A DNA stretch of 64,000 nt from Streptomyces griseoincarnatus (lineage in GTDB: Bacteria; Actinomycetota; Actinomycetes; Streptomycetales; Streptomycetaceae): positions 186,001-250,000 of the forward strand of contig BMTH01000009.1 of NCBI GenBank assembly GCA_014649575.1. Reading direction: 5' to 3'. The notes below the pieces were generated by a model that was not told the origin of the DNA, did no database searches, and saw only the letters and a program-made list of their open reading frames with translations. Shown piece after piece: positions 56,408-64,000 of the stretch. The position numbers and the translations under genes were made by a program. Position 1 is the first letter of the stretch; the number at the start of each line of letters is the position of its first letter.

Positions 56408-58318
56408 GTGCCGAAGGTGGCGACAGCGGAGCCGACACGCGCCGACGACGCGCACCCGGGCCCGGGAGCCGGCCCGCGAATACCCGCATCGGAGCACGAG
56501 CCTGAGCGCGCTCCGAAAGGGACGCCGGACGGGGAGGCCCCTCCAGGTGCTCCTCCGGGTGGCGACCCCCCGGGCCGGAACGGCCGGACGAAGGCCGCCG
56601 TCCTCGCCGTGCGCGCCCGCATGCTGCGCCACCCGGTGCTGTCCGTCACCGCGCTGTCCGGGCTGCTGCACGTCGCCTGGTTCTTCACCTTCGCGAACAG
56701 CGGCGGCGACCTGGCCGCGCAGGACGCGTGGGCCGAGTTCGTGGGCCGGCACCCCGACTCCGCGTACAACCTCGCCTGGTACGGCGGGATGCACCCGGTG
56801 TCGTACAGCGTGGTGTCGCCGTACCTGATGTCGGTGCTCGGCGTGCGGACCACCATGATGATCGCCGGCACGGTGTCGGCGGGCCTGCTGACGCTGGTGC
56901 TGATGCGCAGCCGGTCGGTGCGCAACCCCCTGTGGGCGGCGCTGGCGGGCGTGTTCGCGCTGCTGTGCAACGCCGCCTCCGGCCGGGTGACCTACGGGCT
57001 GGGCACGATGTTCGGGCTCGGTGCCGTCGCGGTCGTCTTCTGCTGGCCGTACCGGTGGCGGTACAAGCGCTGGGCGAAGGCGCTGTGCGCGGCCCCGCTG
57101 GCGGCGCTCGCGACGATGGCCTCGCCGGTCGCCGGCCTGTTCGTGGGCCTGGTGGCGGTGGCGCTGTTCCTGCAGAAGCGCAGGCCGGGCGCCTGGGCGC
57201 TGGGGCTCGCGCCGAGCGCGGTGGTCGCGGTGTCGGCGTGGCTGTTCCCGTTCTCCGGTACGCAGCCGATGGGCTTCGGCTCGGTCGTGCTGCCGTTCGT
57301 GTACTCGGTGCTGGTCTACGTGTTGGTGCCGAAGGACTGGAGGACGGTCCGGATCACGGCCGCGGTGTACGGGCTCGGGGTGGTGCTGGTCTGGCTGATC
57401 AGCTCCCAGATCGGGTCGAACATGACGCGGCTCGCGATGCTGTTCGGCGGTGTGGTGCTGGTGGCGGCGCTGCCGTTCGCCGAGCCCCGGTCCCGCAGGT
57501 GGTACGCGCTGGTCGTCGCCGTGGTCGGCTTCAACTGCTGGATCGGCGTGAAGTCGGTCAACGACGTGGTGAACACGACGCCCGCCGCGTCCTGGGCGCG
57601 TGAGCTGGCGCCGCTGGTGAACGAGCTGCAGGAGGTCGGCGCCGGGCAGGGCCGGGTGGAGGTCGTCCCGGCCCGCTCGCACCGCGAGGCGTCCGCGCTG
57701 GCGCCGTACGTGAACCTGGCGCGCGGCTGGAACCGCCAGGCCGACATGGAGCGCAACCCGCTCTTCTACGACGACACCCTCAACGCGGCCAACTACCGCG
57801 AGTGGCTGAAGCGCTGGGGCGTGCACTACGTGGTGCTGCCGAAGGACGAGCCGGACGGTGACGGCGGCCAGCGCGAGCGGGAGCTGGTGCAGGGCGGGCT
57901 GCCGTACCTGAAGCAGGTCTGGGGCGACGCGAACTGGCAGCTGTTCGAGGTGCAGGAGCCGACCCCGCTGGCGGAGCCGAACACGGTCGTGGAGCGCGCC
58001 GAGCAGGGCGAGTGGACGCTGCGGGTGGAGAAGCCGGGCCGGATCCTGATCCGGGTGCCGTACTCGCCGTGGCTGGGCCTGGTCGACCCCGAGGGCAAGG
58101 CGCTGGACCCGCCGCAGGAGACGGAGGAGTCCGAGAGCCGCCCCGAGGGCGAGCCGAAGACGTTCGAGAACGTGCACGGCTGTCTGATGGAGACGGAGGA
58201 GGACGCCAACGGCGACCAGTGGACGGTGCTGCTGGCGCCCGAGGCGGGGACGTACCGGCTGGCGGCCCCGTACAAGTGGGGTGAGCGGGGCACGCCGTGC
58301 CCCGAGGAACTGCGCTGA
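56408..58318 (+). CDS. Polytopic membrane protein (GT-C-like or MFS-like)
   Basis: A 636-aa protein. A Pro/Gly-rich cytoplasmic N-terminus (1-65) leads to about 11 transmembrane helices (from VLSVTALSGLLHVAWFFTF to RRWYALVVAVVGFNCWIGVK) and a 230-residue extracellular C-terminal domain. The first outside loop has NSGGDLAAQDAWAEFV, with acidic residues placed like those of GT-C glycosyltransferases; related genes are often labelled MFS transporters. The later domain includes NPLFYDDTLNAANYREWLKRWGVHYVVLP. It follows the carboxypeptidase gene by 124 bp, consistent with an envelope role. Starts GTG 56408 or 56417. Confidence 0.72.
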   Translation: MPKVATAEPTRADDAHPGPGAGPRIPASEHEPERAPKGTPDGEAPPGAPPGGDPPGRNGRTKAAVLAVRARMLRHPVLSVTALSGLLHVAWFFTFANSGGDLAAQDAWAEFVGRHPDSAYNLAWYGGMHPVSYSVVSPYLMSVLGVRTTMMIAGTVSAGLLTLVLMRSRSVRNPLWAALAGVFALLCNAASGRVTYGLGTMFGLGAVAVVFCWPYRWRYKRWAKALCAAPLAALATMASPVAGLFVGLVAVALFLQKRRPGAWALGLAPSAVVAVSAWLFPFSGTQPMGFGSVVLPFVYSVLVYVLVPKDWRTVRITAAVYGLGVVLVWLISSQIGSNMTRLAMLFGGVVLVAALPFAEPRSRRWYALVVAVVGFNCWIGVKSVNDVVNTTPAASWARELAPLVNELQEVGAGQGRVEVVPARSHREASALAPYVNLARGWNRQADMERNPLFYDDTLNAANYREWLKRWGVHYVVLPKDEPDGDGGQRERELVQGGLPYLKQVWGDANWQLFEVQEPTPLAEPNTVVERAEQGEWTLRVEKPGRILIRVPYSPWLGLVDPEGKALDPPQETEESESRPEGEPKTFENVHGCLMETEEDANGDQWTVLLAPEAGTYRLAAPYKWGERGTPCPEELR

Positions 58319-58323
58319 GACAG

Positions 58324-58347
58324 GCCCCGGGGAGGGTTCCCCGGGGC
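58324..58347 (+). terminator. Terminator hairpin with short T run
   Basis: GCCCCGGGGA-GGGT-TCCCCGGGGC followed by TTT, 8 bp after the stop of the membrane protein gene. Confidence 0.8.
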
Positions 58348-58558
58348 TTTCCCATGTCACCGCCATGTTCATCCCTCTGAACAGTAGTCAGTAAGGCGAA
58401 CATTTTTGCTCGGTCTTGACCTGACGTTTTCTTGTCGTGCTCCCGCCACAGCGCCCACGATGAGCGGGCACTTCGCGCCCTTCCGTGTTCCTGCCCCGCT
58501 CAGGCGAAGTGTCAACCAGCTGAGCGGTGTTCACAAGGCGGACCCTGGAAGGGGGGAC

Positions 58559-60118
58559 ATGAACGGTCTCGACTGGGCGGTGCTCATCGGCTACTTCGCC
58601 GTGATGGTCGCCATCGGTGTCTGGTCGCACAAACGCGTGGACAACGTCAGCGACTTCTTCACCGCCGGCGGCAAGATGCCGTGGTGGCTCTCCGGGATCT
58701 CCCACCACATGTCGGGCTACAGCGCGGTGATGTTCACCGGCTACGCCGGCATCGCCTACACCTACGGCGTCACCTCGTTCGTCACCTGGTCCTTCCCCAT
58801 CGCCCTCGGCATCGCCATCGGCTCCCGGCTGTTCGCCCCGCGCATCAACCGGCTGCGCTCCCGGCTCCACGTGGCCTCACCGCTGGAGTACCTCAAGAAC
58901 CGCTACGACCTGCGCACCCAGCAGGCGCTCGCCTGGTCCGGGATACTGCTGAAGATCGTGGACGTGGGCGCGAAGTGGGCGGCCATCGCCACCCTGCTGT
59001 CGGTGTTCACCGGGGTCTCCCTGAACCAGGGCATCCTCGTCACCGGCGCGGTCACCGCCGTCTACTGCACCATCGGCGGCCTGTGGGCGGACGCGCTGAC
59101 GGAACTCGGGCAGTTCGTCATCCAGCTGCTGGCCGGCATCGCGATGTTCGTCGCGGTGGTGCTGGAGCTCGGCGACCACGGCGGTTTCCTCGGCGCGTGG
59201 GACCAGCCGGAGCTGAAGGGGCACGGGGAGCCGCTGGTCGGGCCGTACGGCACGGTGTTCCTGCTGGCGTTCCTCTTCATCAAGCTGTTCGAGTACAACG
59301 GCGGGATGCTCAACCAGGCCCAGCGGTACATGGCCACCCGCGACGCCCGTGAGGCGGCGCGCTCCGCGCGGCTGTCCGCGGTGCTGTGGCTGGTCTGGCC
59401 GCTGGTGCTGTTCTTCCCGATGTGGATGTCGCCGCTGCTGGTCGAGTCGCAGAAGGCGGACGGGTCCGACTCCTACGCCCTGATGACCGAGCAGCTGCTG
59501 CCGCACGGGCTGCTGGGGCTGGTCATCGTCGGGTTCTTCTCGCACACGATGGCCATGTGCTCCTCGGACGCCAACGCGATCGCGGCCGTGTTCACGCGGG
59601 ACGTGGCGCCGGTGCTGTCCGCCCGGGCGCGGGCGTGGGGCGAGCGGTCGGGTCTCGTCGCGGCGCGGGTCACGACCGTGGTGTTCCTCGGACTGTCCAT
59701 GGCCGTGGCCACGCAGGTCGACTCGCCGACGTTCAAGGACATCATCACCGTGGTGATCAAGTGGGTGGCCGGGCTGATGGGACCGATCGCCATTCCCATG
59801 ATGCTGGGGCTGCTGCGGCCCTTCCGGCGGTCCGGGCCTACGGCGGCGCTGGTCAGCTGGGGGATGGGGCTGGTGGCGTTCTGGCTGGTGAACTACCCGG
59901 TCCACTGGGCCGTGGAGGGTGGGGTGCCGCTGGAGTACCAGGTGTCGATTCCGTTGGCCGTGTCGCTGGTGCTGTACGTCGTTGTCGGGTTCGTCAAGCC
60001 CGAGGACACGGAGGAGAGGCTCGCGATCATCGAGCGGGTCAACTCCGACGGGGGCGGGGAAGCGGTGGCTGTTCCCGCGCCCGCGGGGGAGGTCGCCGGG
60101 GCTCCGGTGAAGGACTAG
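58559..60118 (+). CDS. Sodium:solute symporter family protein
   Basis: A 519-aa SSS-family transporter with about 13 hydrophobic helices. Typical segments: DWAVLIGYFAVMVAIGVWS, DFFTAGGKMPWWLSGISHHMSGYSAVMFTGYAGIAY, IKLFEYNGGMLNQAQRYMATRDAREAARSA and FSHTMAMCSSDANAIAAVFTRDV. It would couple solute entry (sugar-like or organic acid) to Na+. The ATG at 58559 is supported by GGAAGGGGGG; the frame stays open 51 codons upstream but without family sequence. Confidence 0.88.
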   Translation: MNGLDWAVLIGYFAVMVAIGVWSHKRVDNVSDFFTAGGKMPWWLSGISHHMSGYSAVMFTGYAGIAYTYGVTSFVTWSFPIALGIAIGSRLFAPRINRLRSRLHVASPLEYLKNRYDLRTQQALAWSGILLKIVDVGAKWAAIATLLSVFTGVSLNQGILVTGAVTAVYCTIGGLWADALTELGQFVIQLLAGIAMFVAVVLELGDHGGFLGAWDQPELKGHGEPLVGPYGTVFLLAFLFIKLFEYNGGMLNQAQRYMATRDAREAARSARLSAVLWLVWPLVLFFPMWMSPLLVESQKADGSDSYALMTEQLLPHGLLGLVIVGFFSHTMAMCSSDANAIAAVFTRDVAPVLSARARAWGERSGLVAARVTTVVFLGLSMAVATQVDSPTFKDIITVVIKWVAGLMGPIAIPMMLGLLRPFRRSGPTAALVSWGMGLVAFWLVNYPVHWAVEGGVPLEYQVSIPLAVSLVLYVVVGFVKPEDTEERLAIIERVNSDGGGEAVAVPAPAGEVAGAPVKD

Positions 60119-60233
60119 GGGTTCTTTCGCCCCTCCGCCCCTCCCCTCCCCGTCCCTCGGGGGCTTCGCCCCCGGACCCCCGTTGCGCAGTTCCCCGCGC
60201 CCCTGGGGGGTGCGGTCCCGCACCGCTGGAAAG

Positions 60234-61394
60234 TCAGGCGCCTCTCGGGTAGCGGGTCAGCCAGGCCGGGGAGGATGTGGCCGGGGTGTGGAGGGCGGGG
60301 CCCTGGGTCATCTCCATCGCGAAGTCGTCGGCCAGTTCCAGGACCGTGGGGCGGCCCTCCAGTTCGGCCAGCCAGGCCGGCGGGAGGGCCGTCTCGCCGT
60401 GCAGGGCGCCCAGCAGGCCGCCCGTCAGCGCCCCGGCCGCCGCGCTGGGGCCGCCGTGGTTCACGGCGAGGCACAGCCCCTGCCGTACGTCCTCCCCCAC
60501 CAGCGCGCAGTACACGGCCGCGGACAGCAGGCCGGTGGCGGTGGCATCACCGACCAGTTCCGTGACCCGCTCCGCGCCGGGCATCCCCTGCCGCACCGCG
60601 CCCAGCGCACGCTGGAGGGCGTCCGTCACCGGCTGGTGGCCCGGCCGCGCGGCCAGCAGGGCGAGCGTGCGCTGCACCGCCGTGTCCAGGCTGTCGCCCC
60701 GGGCCAGCGCGTGCACCAGCACCGCGTACGCGCCCGCAGCGAGGTAGGCGACCGGATGGCCGTGGGTCTGCGCCGCGCACTCCACGGCGAGCTGCGCCAC
60801 CAGCTGCGGGTCCCAGCCGACCAACAGCCCGAACGGCGCCGAGCGAGCCGCAGCCTCCGGGCCGGCCTCGCCGGGGTTCTTGGGCGCGTCCAGCGTGCCC
60901 ATCGTCGCGTCCCCCAGGCCGAGGAGCAGCGTGCGGGCCGGGTCACGGCGGGCGTACAGCCACTCCTCCCGGGCCAGCCAGCCGTCCTCCTTCCGCCGCT
61001 CGTCCGGGCCCCAGTCGCGCTGCGTCGTGGCCCAGCGCAGATACGCCCGGTGCAGATCGGTCGGCGGGTGCCAGGCGCCGGTGTCGCGCCGCACCTGGGC
61101 ACGGATCAGGCCGTCCACGGTGAAGAGGGTGAGCTGGGTGTGGTGCGTGACGGCGCCGCGCCGGCCGTAGGCGGGGGTGAGGTCGGTCAGGCCCTCCGCG
61201 CCGTGGGTCCGGCGGATCGTGTCGAGGTCCAGGGTGTCCACGGGCGCGCCCAGCGCGTCGCCGACGGCCGCCCCGAGCAGCGTTCCGCGCACCCGGCTGC
61301 GGAAATCCTGCTGCTCACGGCGCCCCCACACGGGCCCGGCAGTACCAGCCACCACGACCTCCCCGGGACCGTCCGTACGTGCGACGCCCAGCAC
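60234..61394 (-). CDS. ADP-ribosylglycohydrolase-fold protein with lost catalytic motifs
   Basis: A 386-aa protein clearly of the DraG/ARH family: FRSRVRGTLLGAAVGDALGAPVDTLDLDTIR, QLTLFTVDGLIRAQVRRDTGAWHPPTDLHRAYLRW, GTLDAPKNP, VAYLAAGAYAVLVHALARGDSLD and LLGALHGETALPPAWLAELEGR. The usual TDDT metal motif reads THHT, the GCGTVMR-type loop reads AGPEAAAR, and the SDST(G) metal motif near the C-terminus reads SAAAG. All main ligands of the two Mg ions are therefore absent. It is probably a pseudoenzyme that binds ADP-ribose or a partner. The start may be GTG/ATG-internal; the track from 61394 is used. Confidence 0.85.
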   Translation of the reverse strand: MLGVARTDGPGEVVVAGTAGPVWGRREQQDFRSRVRGTLLGAAVGDALGAPVDTLDLDTIRRTHGAEGLTDLTPAYGRRGAVTHHTQLTLFTVDGLIRAQVRRDTGAWHPPTDLHRAYLRWATTQRDWGPDERRKEDGWLAREEWLYARRDPARTLLLGLGDATMGTLDAPKNPGEAGPEAAARSAPFGLLVGWDPQLVAQLAVECAAQTHGHPVAYLAAGAYAVLVHALARGDSLDTAVQRTLALLAARPGHQPVTDALQRALGAVRQGMPGAERVTELVGDATATGLLSAAVYCALVGEDVRQGLCLAVNHGGPSAAAGALTGGLLGALHGETALPPAWLAELEGRPTVLELADDFAMEMTQGPALHTPATSSPAWLTRYPRGA

Positions 61395-61486
61395 TGTAAT
61401 CGAACGGGGACGGTGGGCTGCGAGGCCGGATCGCCTTCCCGATCGCTATGGGGAGTGTGACCCGAGCGGCCGGGAGTCGCCTGTTT

Positions 61487-63991
61487 TCACCCGTCGCGGT
61501 CCCGTACGACCGCATCGCGCCGCTCGCGCGCCCAGGCGTACGACGGGTTCAGCTCCAGAGCGCGGTCCAGGTCGGCGAGCGCCTCGTCGAGATGGCCCAG
61601 GCGGTGGCGGGCCACGCCCCGGCTCGCGTACGCCGACGCGTACCCGGGGTCGAGGGCGAGGGCCCGGTCGTAGGCGGCCAGGGCCTCCCGGTCGCGGCCG
61701 GCGGCGCGGAGGGCGTCCCCGCGTTCGCAGTGCGCCCACGCGGAGCCGGGCTCGGCGGCGACGGCGCGGTCGAGGGCGGCGAGGCGGCCCTCCGGGTCGC
61801 CCAGCTCCCGGGCCACCCGGGCGCGGCGGACCAGCGCCCAGGTGTAGTCGGGCTTCAGGGCGAGGGCGTGGTCCAGGGCGGTACGGGCTCCCTCCGGGTG
61901 GCCGAGGGTGAGGCGGGTGGCGCCGAGGGAGGCCCAGGCGTAGGCGTCGGCGGGGTCGTCAGCGGTGGCCCGCTCCAGGTCGCCGGCCGCTTCGGCGTGG
62001 CGCCCGAGGGCGCGGAGGTACTCGCCACGCAGGGCGAGGGTGCGCGGGTCGTCGGGGGTGAGGGCGAGGGCCCAGCTCAGCTCGGTGACGGCTGTGGTGT
62101 GGTCACCCCGCGCGGCGTGGGCAAGGGCGCGGTCGCGGTGGATGCGGGCGAGGAGAGGGGCGGGGAGGGTGATGTCCGCGGGCGTCATCAGGCGGGCCTG
62201 CTCCTGCGACATCCAGTCGGTGTCCGCCGGCTCCCCCGCGACGTCCCGGTCCTCGTCCCACGGCATGGGGCCTGCCCCCACGGGGGCACCGAGAAAGCCG
62301 GTACCGGCCGGCACGGCACCGCCCGGCGCGGTCGACGGGCCGTGGTCGCCGCGTCGGACGGGCGGCGCGGTGTGCCCCGCCCAATGGAGGAGGGAGTCGA
62401 GGACCGCGTGGGTGCCGCCCGAGGCGAGCGCCCGGGCCAGCCGGTCACCCCACGCGATCACGCCCGGCACACCCGCGTCCCGCCCCGCGTCCTCCAGCAC
62501 CCGGATCCAGCGTCCGGCGACCGCCTCCCCCTGGTCGCACGCCTCCACCAGGTCCTGCAACGTGTCGGAGACCGCCGCGCGGTCGTCGGCGCACAGGCGG
62601 TGGTACAGCTCCCCGAGCCGCAGCTCGCACCAGGTGTCGTCCAACCACAGCGTGCCGGTGTCCCGGCCGCTCTCCGTCTGCTCACGCCAGCGGCCGAAGG
62701 CGTGCGCGAGCCTGCCGTGGCCGTCGGCCCAGCCGCGCGGGGAGCGGCCGCGCTGGAGCCGCAGCATGGGGGCGCGGACGATGTCGTGGTAGCGGAGGCG
62801 GCCGCCGAGCCGGTCGGCGAACGGCAGGGTCTCCACCCAGGCGTAGAGCTCCTCGGCGCGGTCGCGGTCGCAGTCGGCGGCGACCGCGAAGACGTCCGCG
62901 TCCAGCAGCCGGGGCAACGCGCCCGCGAGGGCGGCGAACCGGCGGCCGGGGTCCTGCTCCCACTTCAAGAAACGCTCGACGGCGGTGGCGCTGGGGTCGG
63001 TGACGTCCTCGGGTCCTGCGGGGCGGGTGCCGGCGATCGTGGACAGCAGCACGGGGAGGCCGCCGGTCAGGCGGAGCGCCTCGGCGACGACGGGTTCGGC
63101 GGTGACGCCCCGCTCGGCGAGCAGTCCGCGCGCCTCCGCCTCGGTGAACGGCTGGAGCGGCAGGGAGGTCATGAAGTCGGCGAACGTGCCCCAGCGGGCC
63201 GGGTCGGCGGGGTGCTGTCCCGCGGTGACGACGACGACCGTGTCGGGCAGGGCTCCGTAGCGGTCGGTGGTGAGCAGGTCGTGGAGCCAGGCGTCGAGGA
63301 AGGGGCCGGTGCGCTCGTAGGTGTCGAGGAGGAGGACGATCCAGGGGACGTCGGCGGCGACCGCTTCCAGTTCGTCCGCGAGGACGGGGGTGAGGACGCT
63401 CGCCGGGTCGAGGACCAGGCGGACGTCCTCGTGGCTGCGGAAGCGGGCGGCGAGGACCGAGCGCAGCCGGTCGGCTCCGTGGGCGAGCTGCGCGGGGTCG
63501 AGGACGGCCGCGAACGGGGCGACGCCTGGGACGAGTCCGAGTCCGGCGAGTCCGGCGCGGGCGAGCGCCATGCCGCCCGTGGAGGGGGTGCCGTCCGGGG
63601 CGGGGTCGAGGGCGGCGAGGGCGGCGGTCTCCGCCTCGTGGCGGCGCTCGCGGTGCGTCGCGAGCATCCGCTCCAGGTCCTTCAACCGGTGACCCCCTGA
63701 GGCGAACTGACGGCACACCGATTCCAGCACCTCGGGGACGGAGCCGGAGGTCTCGTTGACGTACGCCGTCAACGCGCCCTGTTCGCCCGCGAGATGCTCG
63801 AACTCCCTGACCAGGCGGGTCTTTCCGACGCCCGCGGTGCCGTGCACGTGGAACAGGAAGCGGTGCCGCCCGTCCTCGGGTGTGGTGTCGAAGTTGCCCC
63901 GGAACAGCTCCCGTTCGGCACTGCGCGCGACGAGCCCCGCCCGCGTCCGCCGCCGCACCCGCTCCTGAAGCGAAACCCGCCCGCGCGCCAT
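61487..63991 (-). CDS. STAND-type ATPase with C-terminal TPR repeats
   Basis: An 834-aa protein. N-terminal short region, then a STAND/AAA NTPase (Walker A HVHGTAGVGKTRLVREFE, about residues 49-65; Walker B WIVLLLDTYERTG, about 226-238; sensor-like VVVVTAGQHP) with a winged-helix/arm region to about 600. The C-terminal 220 residues are classical TPRs (AYAWASLGATRLTLGHPEGARTALDHALALKPDYTWA and so on, at least five). STAND proteins are signalling switches; some act in phage defence, others in regulation. No catalytic effector domain is fused. Complete gene close to the right edge. Confidence 0.85.
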   Translation of the reverse strand: MARGRVSLQERVRRRTRAGLVARSAERELFRGNFDTTPEDGRHRFLFHVHGTAGVGKTRLVREFEHLAGEQGALTAYVNETSGSVPEVLESVCRQFASGGHRLKDLERMLATHRERRHEAETAALAALDPAPDGTPSTGGMALARAGLAGLGLVPGVAPFAAVLDPAQLAHGADRLRSVLAARFRSHEDVRLVLDPASVLTPVLADELEAVAADVPWIVLLLDTYERTGPFLDAWLHDLLTTDRYGALPDTVVVVTAGQHPADPARWGTFADFMTSLPLQPFTEAEARGLLAERGVTAEPVVAEALRLTGGLPVLLSTIAGTRPAGPEDVTDPSATAVERFLKWEQDPGRRFAALAGALPRLLDADVFAVAADCDRDRAEELYAWVETLPFADRLGGRLRYHDIVRAPMLRLQRGRSPRGWADGHGRLAHAFGRWREQTESGRDTGTLWLDDTWCELRLGELYHRLCADDRAAVSDTLQDLVEACDQGEAVAGRWIRVLEDAGRDAGVPGVIAWGDRLARALASGGTHAVLDSLLHWAGHTAPPVRRGDHGPSTAPGGAVPAGTGFLGAPVGAGPMPWDEDRDVAGEPADTDWMSQEQARLMTPADITLPAPLLARIHRDRALAHAARGDHTTAVTELSWALALTPDDPRTLALRGEYLRALGRHAEAAGDLERATADDPADAYAWASLGATRLTLGHPEGARTALDHALALKPDYTWALVRRARVARELGDPEGRLAALDRAVAAEPGSAWAHCERGDALRAAGRDREALAAYDRALALDPGYASAYASRGVARHRLGHLDEALADLDRALELNPSYAWARERRDAVVRDRDG

Positions 63992-64000
63992 GCGTACGTC

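Noticed and set aside
53302..56970. A 1222-aa open frame on the minus strand
   Set aside because: Antisense to the carboxypeptidase and membrane protein genes, with Arg/Gly/Leu-rich sequence and no recognisable domain.

Overview
The window is high-GC actinobacterial DNA and almost certainly a Streptomyces chromosome. Supporting signs are strong third-position GC, GTG/TTG starts, the galU-moeA-moaC-moaB-rimJ-sepX cluster, a 332-aa HrdD-type sigma factor, fused fru PTS genes, and XRE/DUF397 and GPP34 families. Gene content from 1 to about 34.8 kb resembles the conserved core around hrdD in model streptomycetes.

Layout. (1) 1-5.5 kb, minus strand: galU, gephyrin-like moeA/glp, moaC, moaB, a RimJ-like acetyltransferase and the division membrane protein SepX (cut by the left edge). 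(2) 5.5-18 kb: 5-formyl-THF cyclo-ligase, a secreted penicillin-acylase-family hydrolase, a CPA1 antiporter, an MFS protein, an FmdB zinc ribbon, MTA phosphorylase, an orphan RcpC/CpaB-like protein, a P1 peptidase, mscL and conserved hypotheticals. (3) 18-22 kb: fructose operon fruR-fruK-fruA. (4) 22-33.7 kb: two DHA2 exporters with nearby regulators, a TetR repressor, hrdD with a sigma-R-type promoter, GNAT, LigB-type dioxygenase with divergent MarR, and an M6-type metalloprotease.

(5) 34.8-45.3 kb is an accessory island beside tRNA-Arg(CCT). It has the C-terminal stub of a tyrosine integrase and phased TGCCAC repeats at the left, a PP2C-like gene with a partner, an IS110-family transposase, then an AT-richer block (about 38.7-43.3 kb) with three different TIR-domain proteins, a RipA-family membrane protein and a small coupled ORF, then a second frameshifted integrase remnant, Uma2 and a truncated cold-shock gene. 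The TIR block looks like an immune (anti-phage) locus; the operon RipA-family protein / 101-aa protein / TIR-TPR, preceded by a ThsB-like TIR protein, is the best candidate for a little-described system.

(6) 45.3-64 kb returns to core-like content: SRPBCC protein, enoyl-CoA hydratase, GvpU-like protein, DUF4352 membrane protein, nucleotidyltransferase, glutathione peroxidase, MerR regulator, DUF397/XRE pair, GPP34, a D-Ala-D-Ala carboxypeptidase with a very long low-complexity cytoplasmic part, a polytopic membrane protein, a sodium:solute symporter, an ADP-ribosylglycohydrolase homologue that has lost its catalytic motifs, and a STAND-TPR ATPase. Several genes show a -10 hexamer only 6-7 nt before ATG, suggesting leaderless mRNAs. 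No rRNA, CRISPR array or biosynthetic gene cluster was seen.
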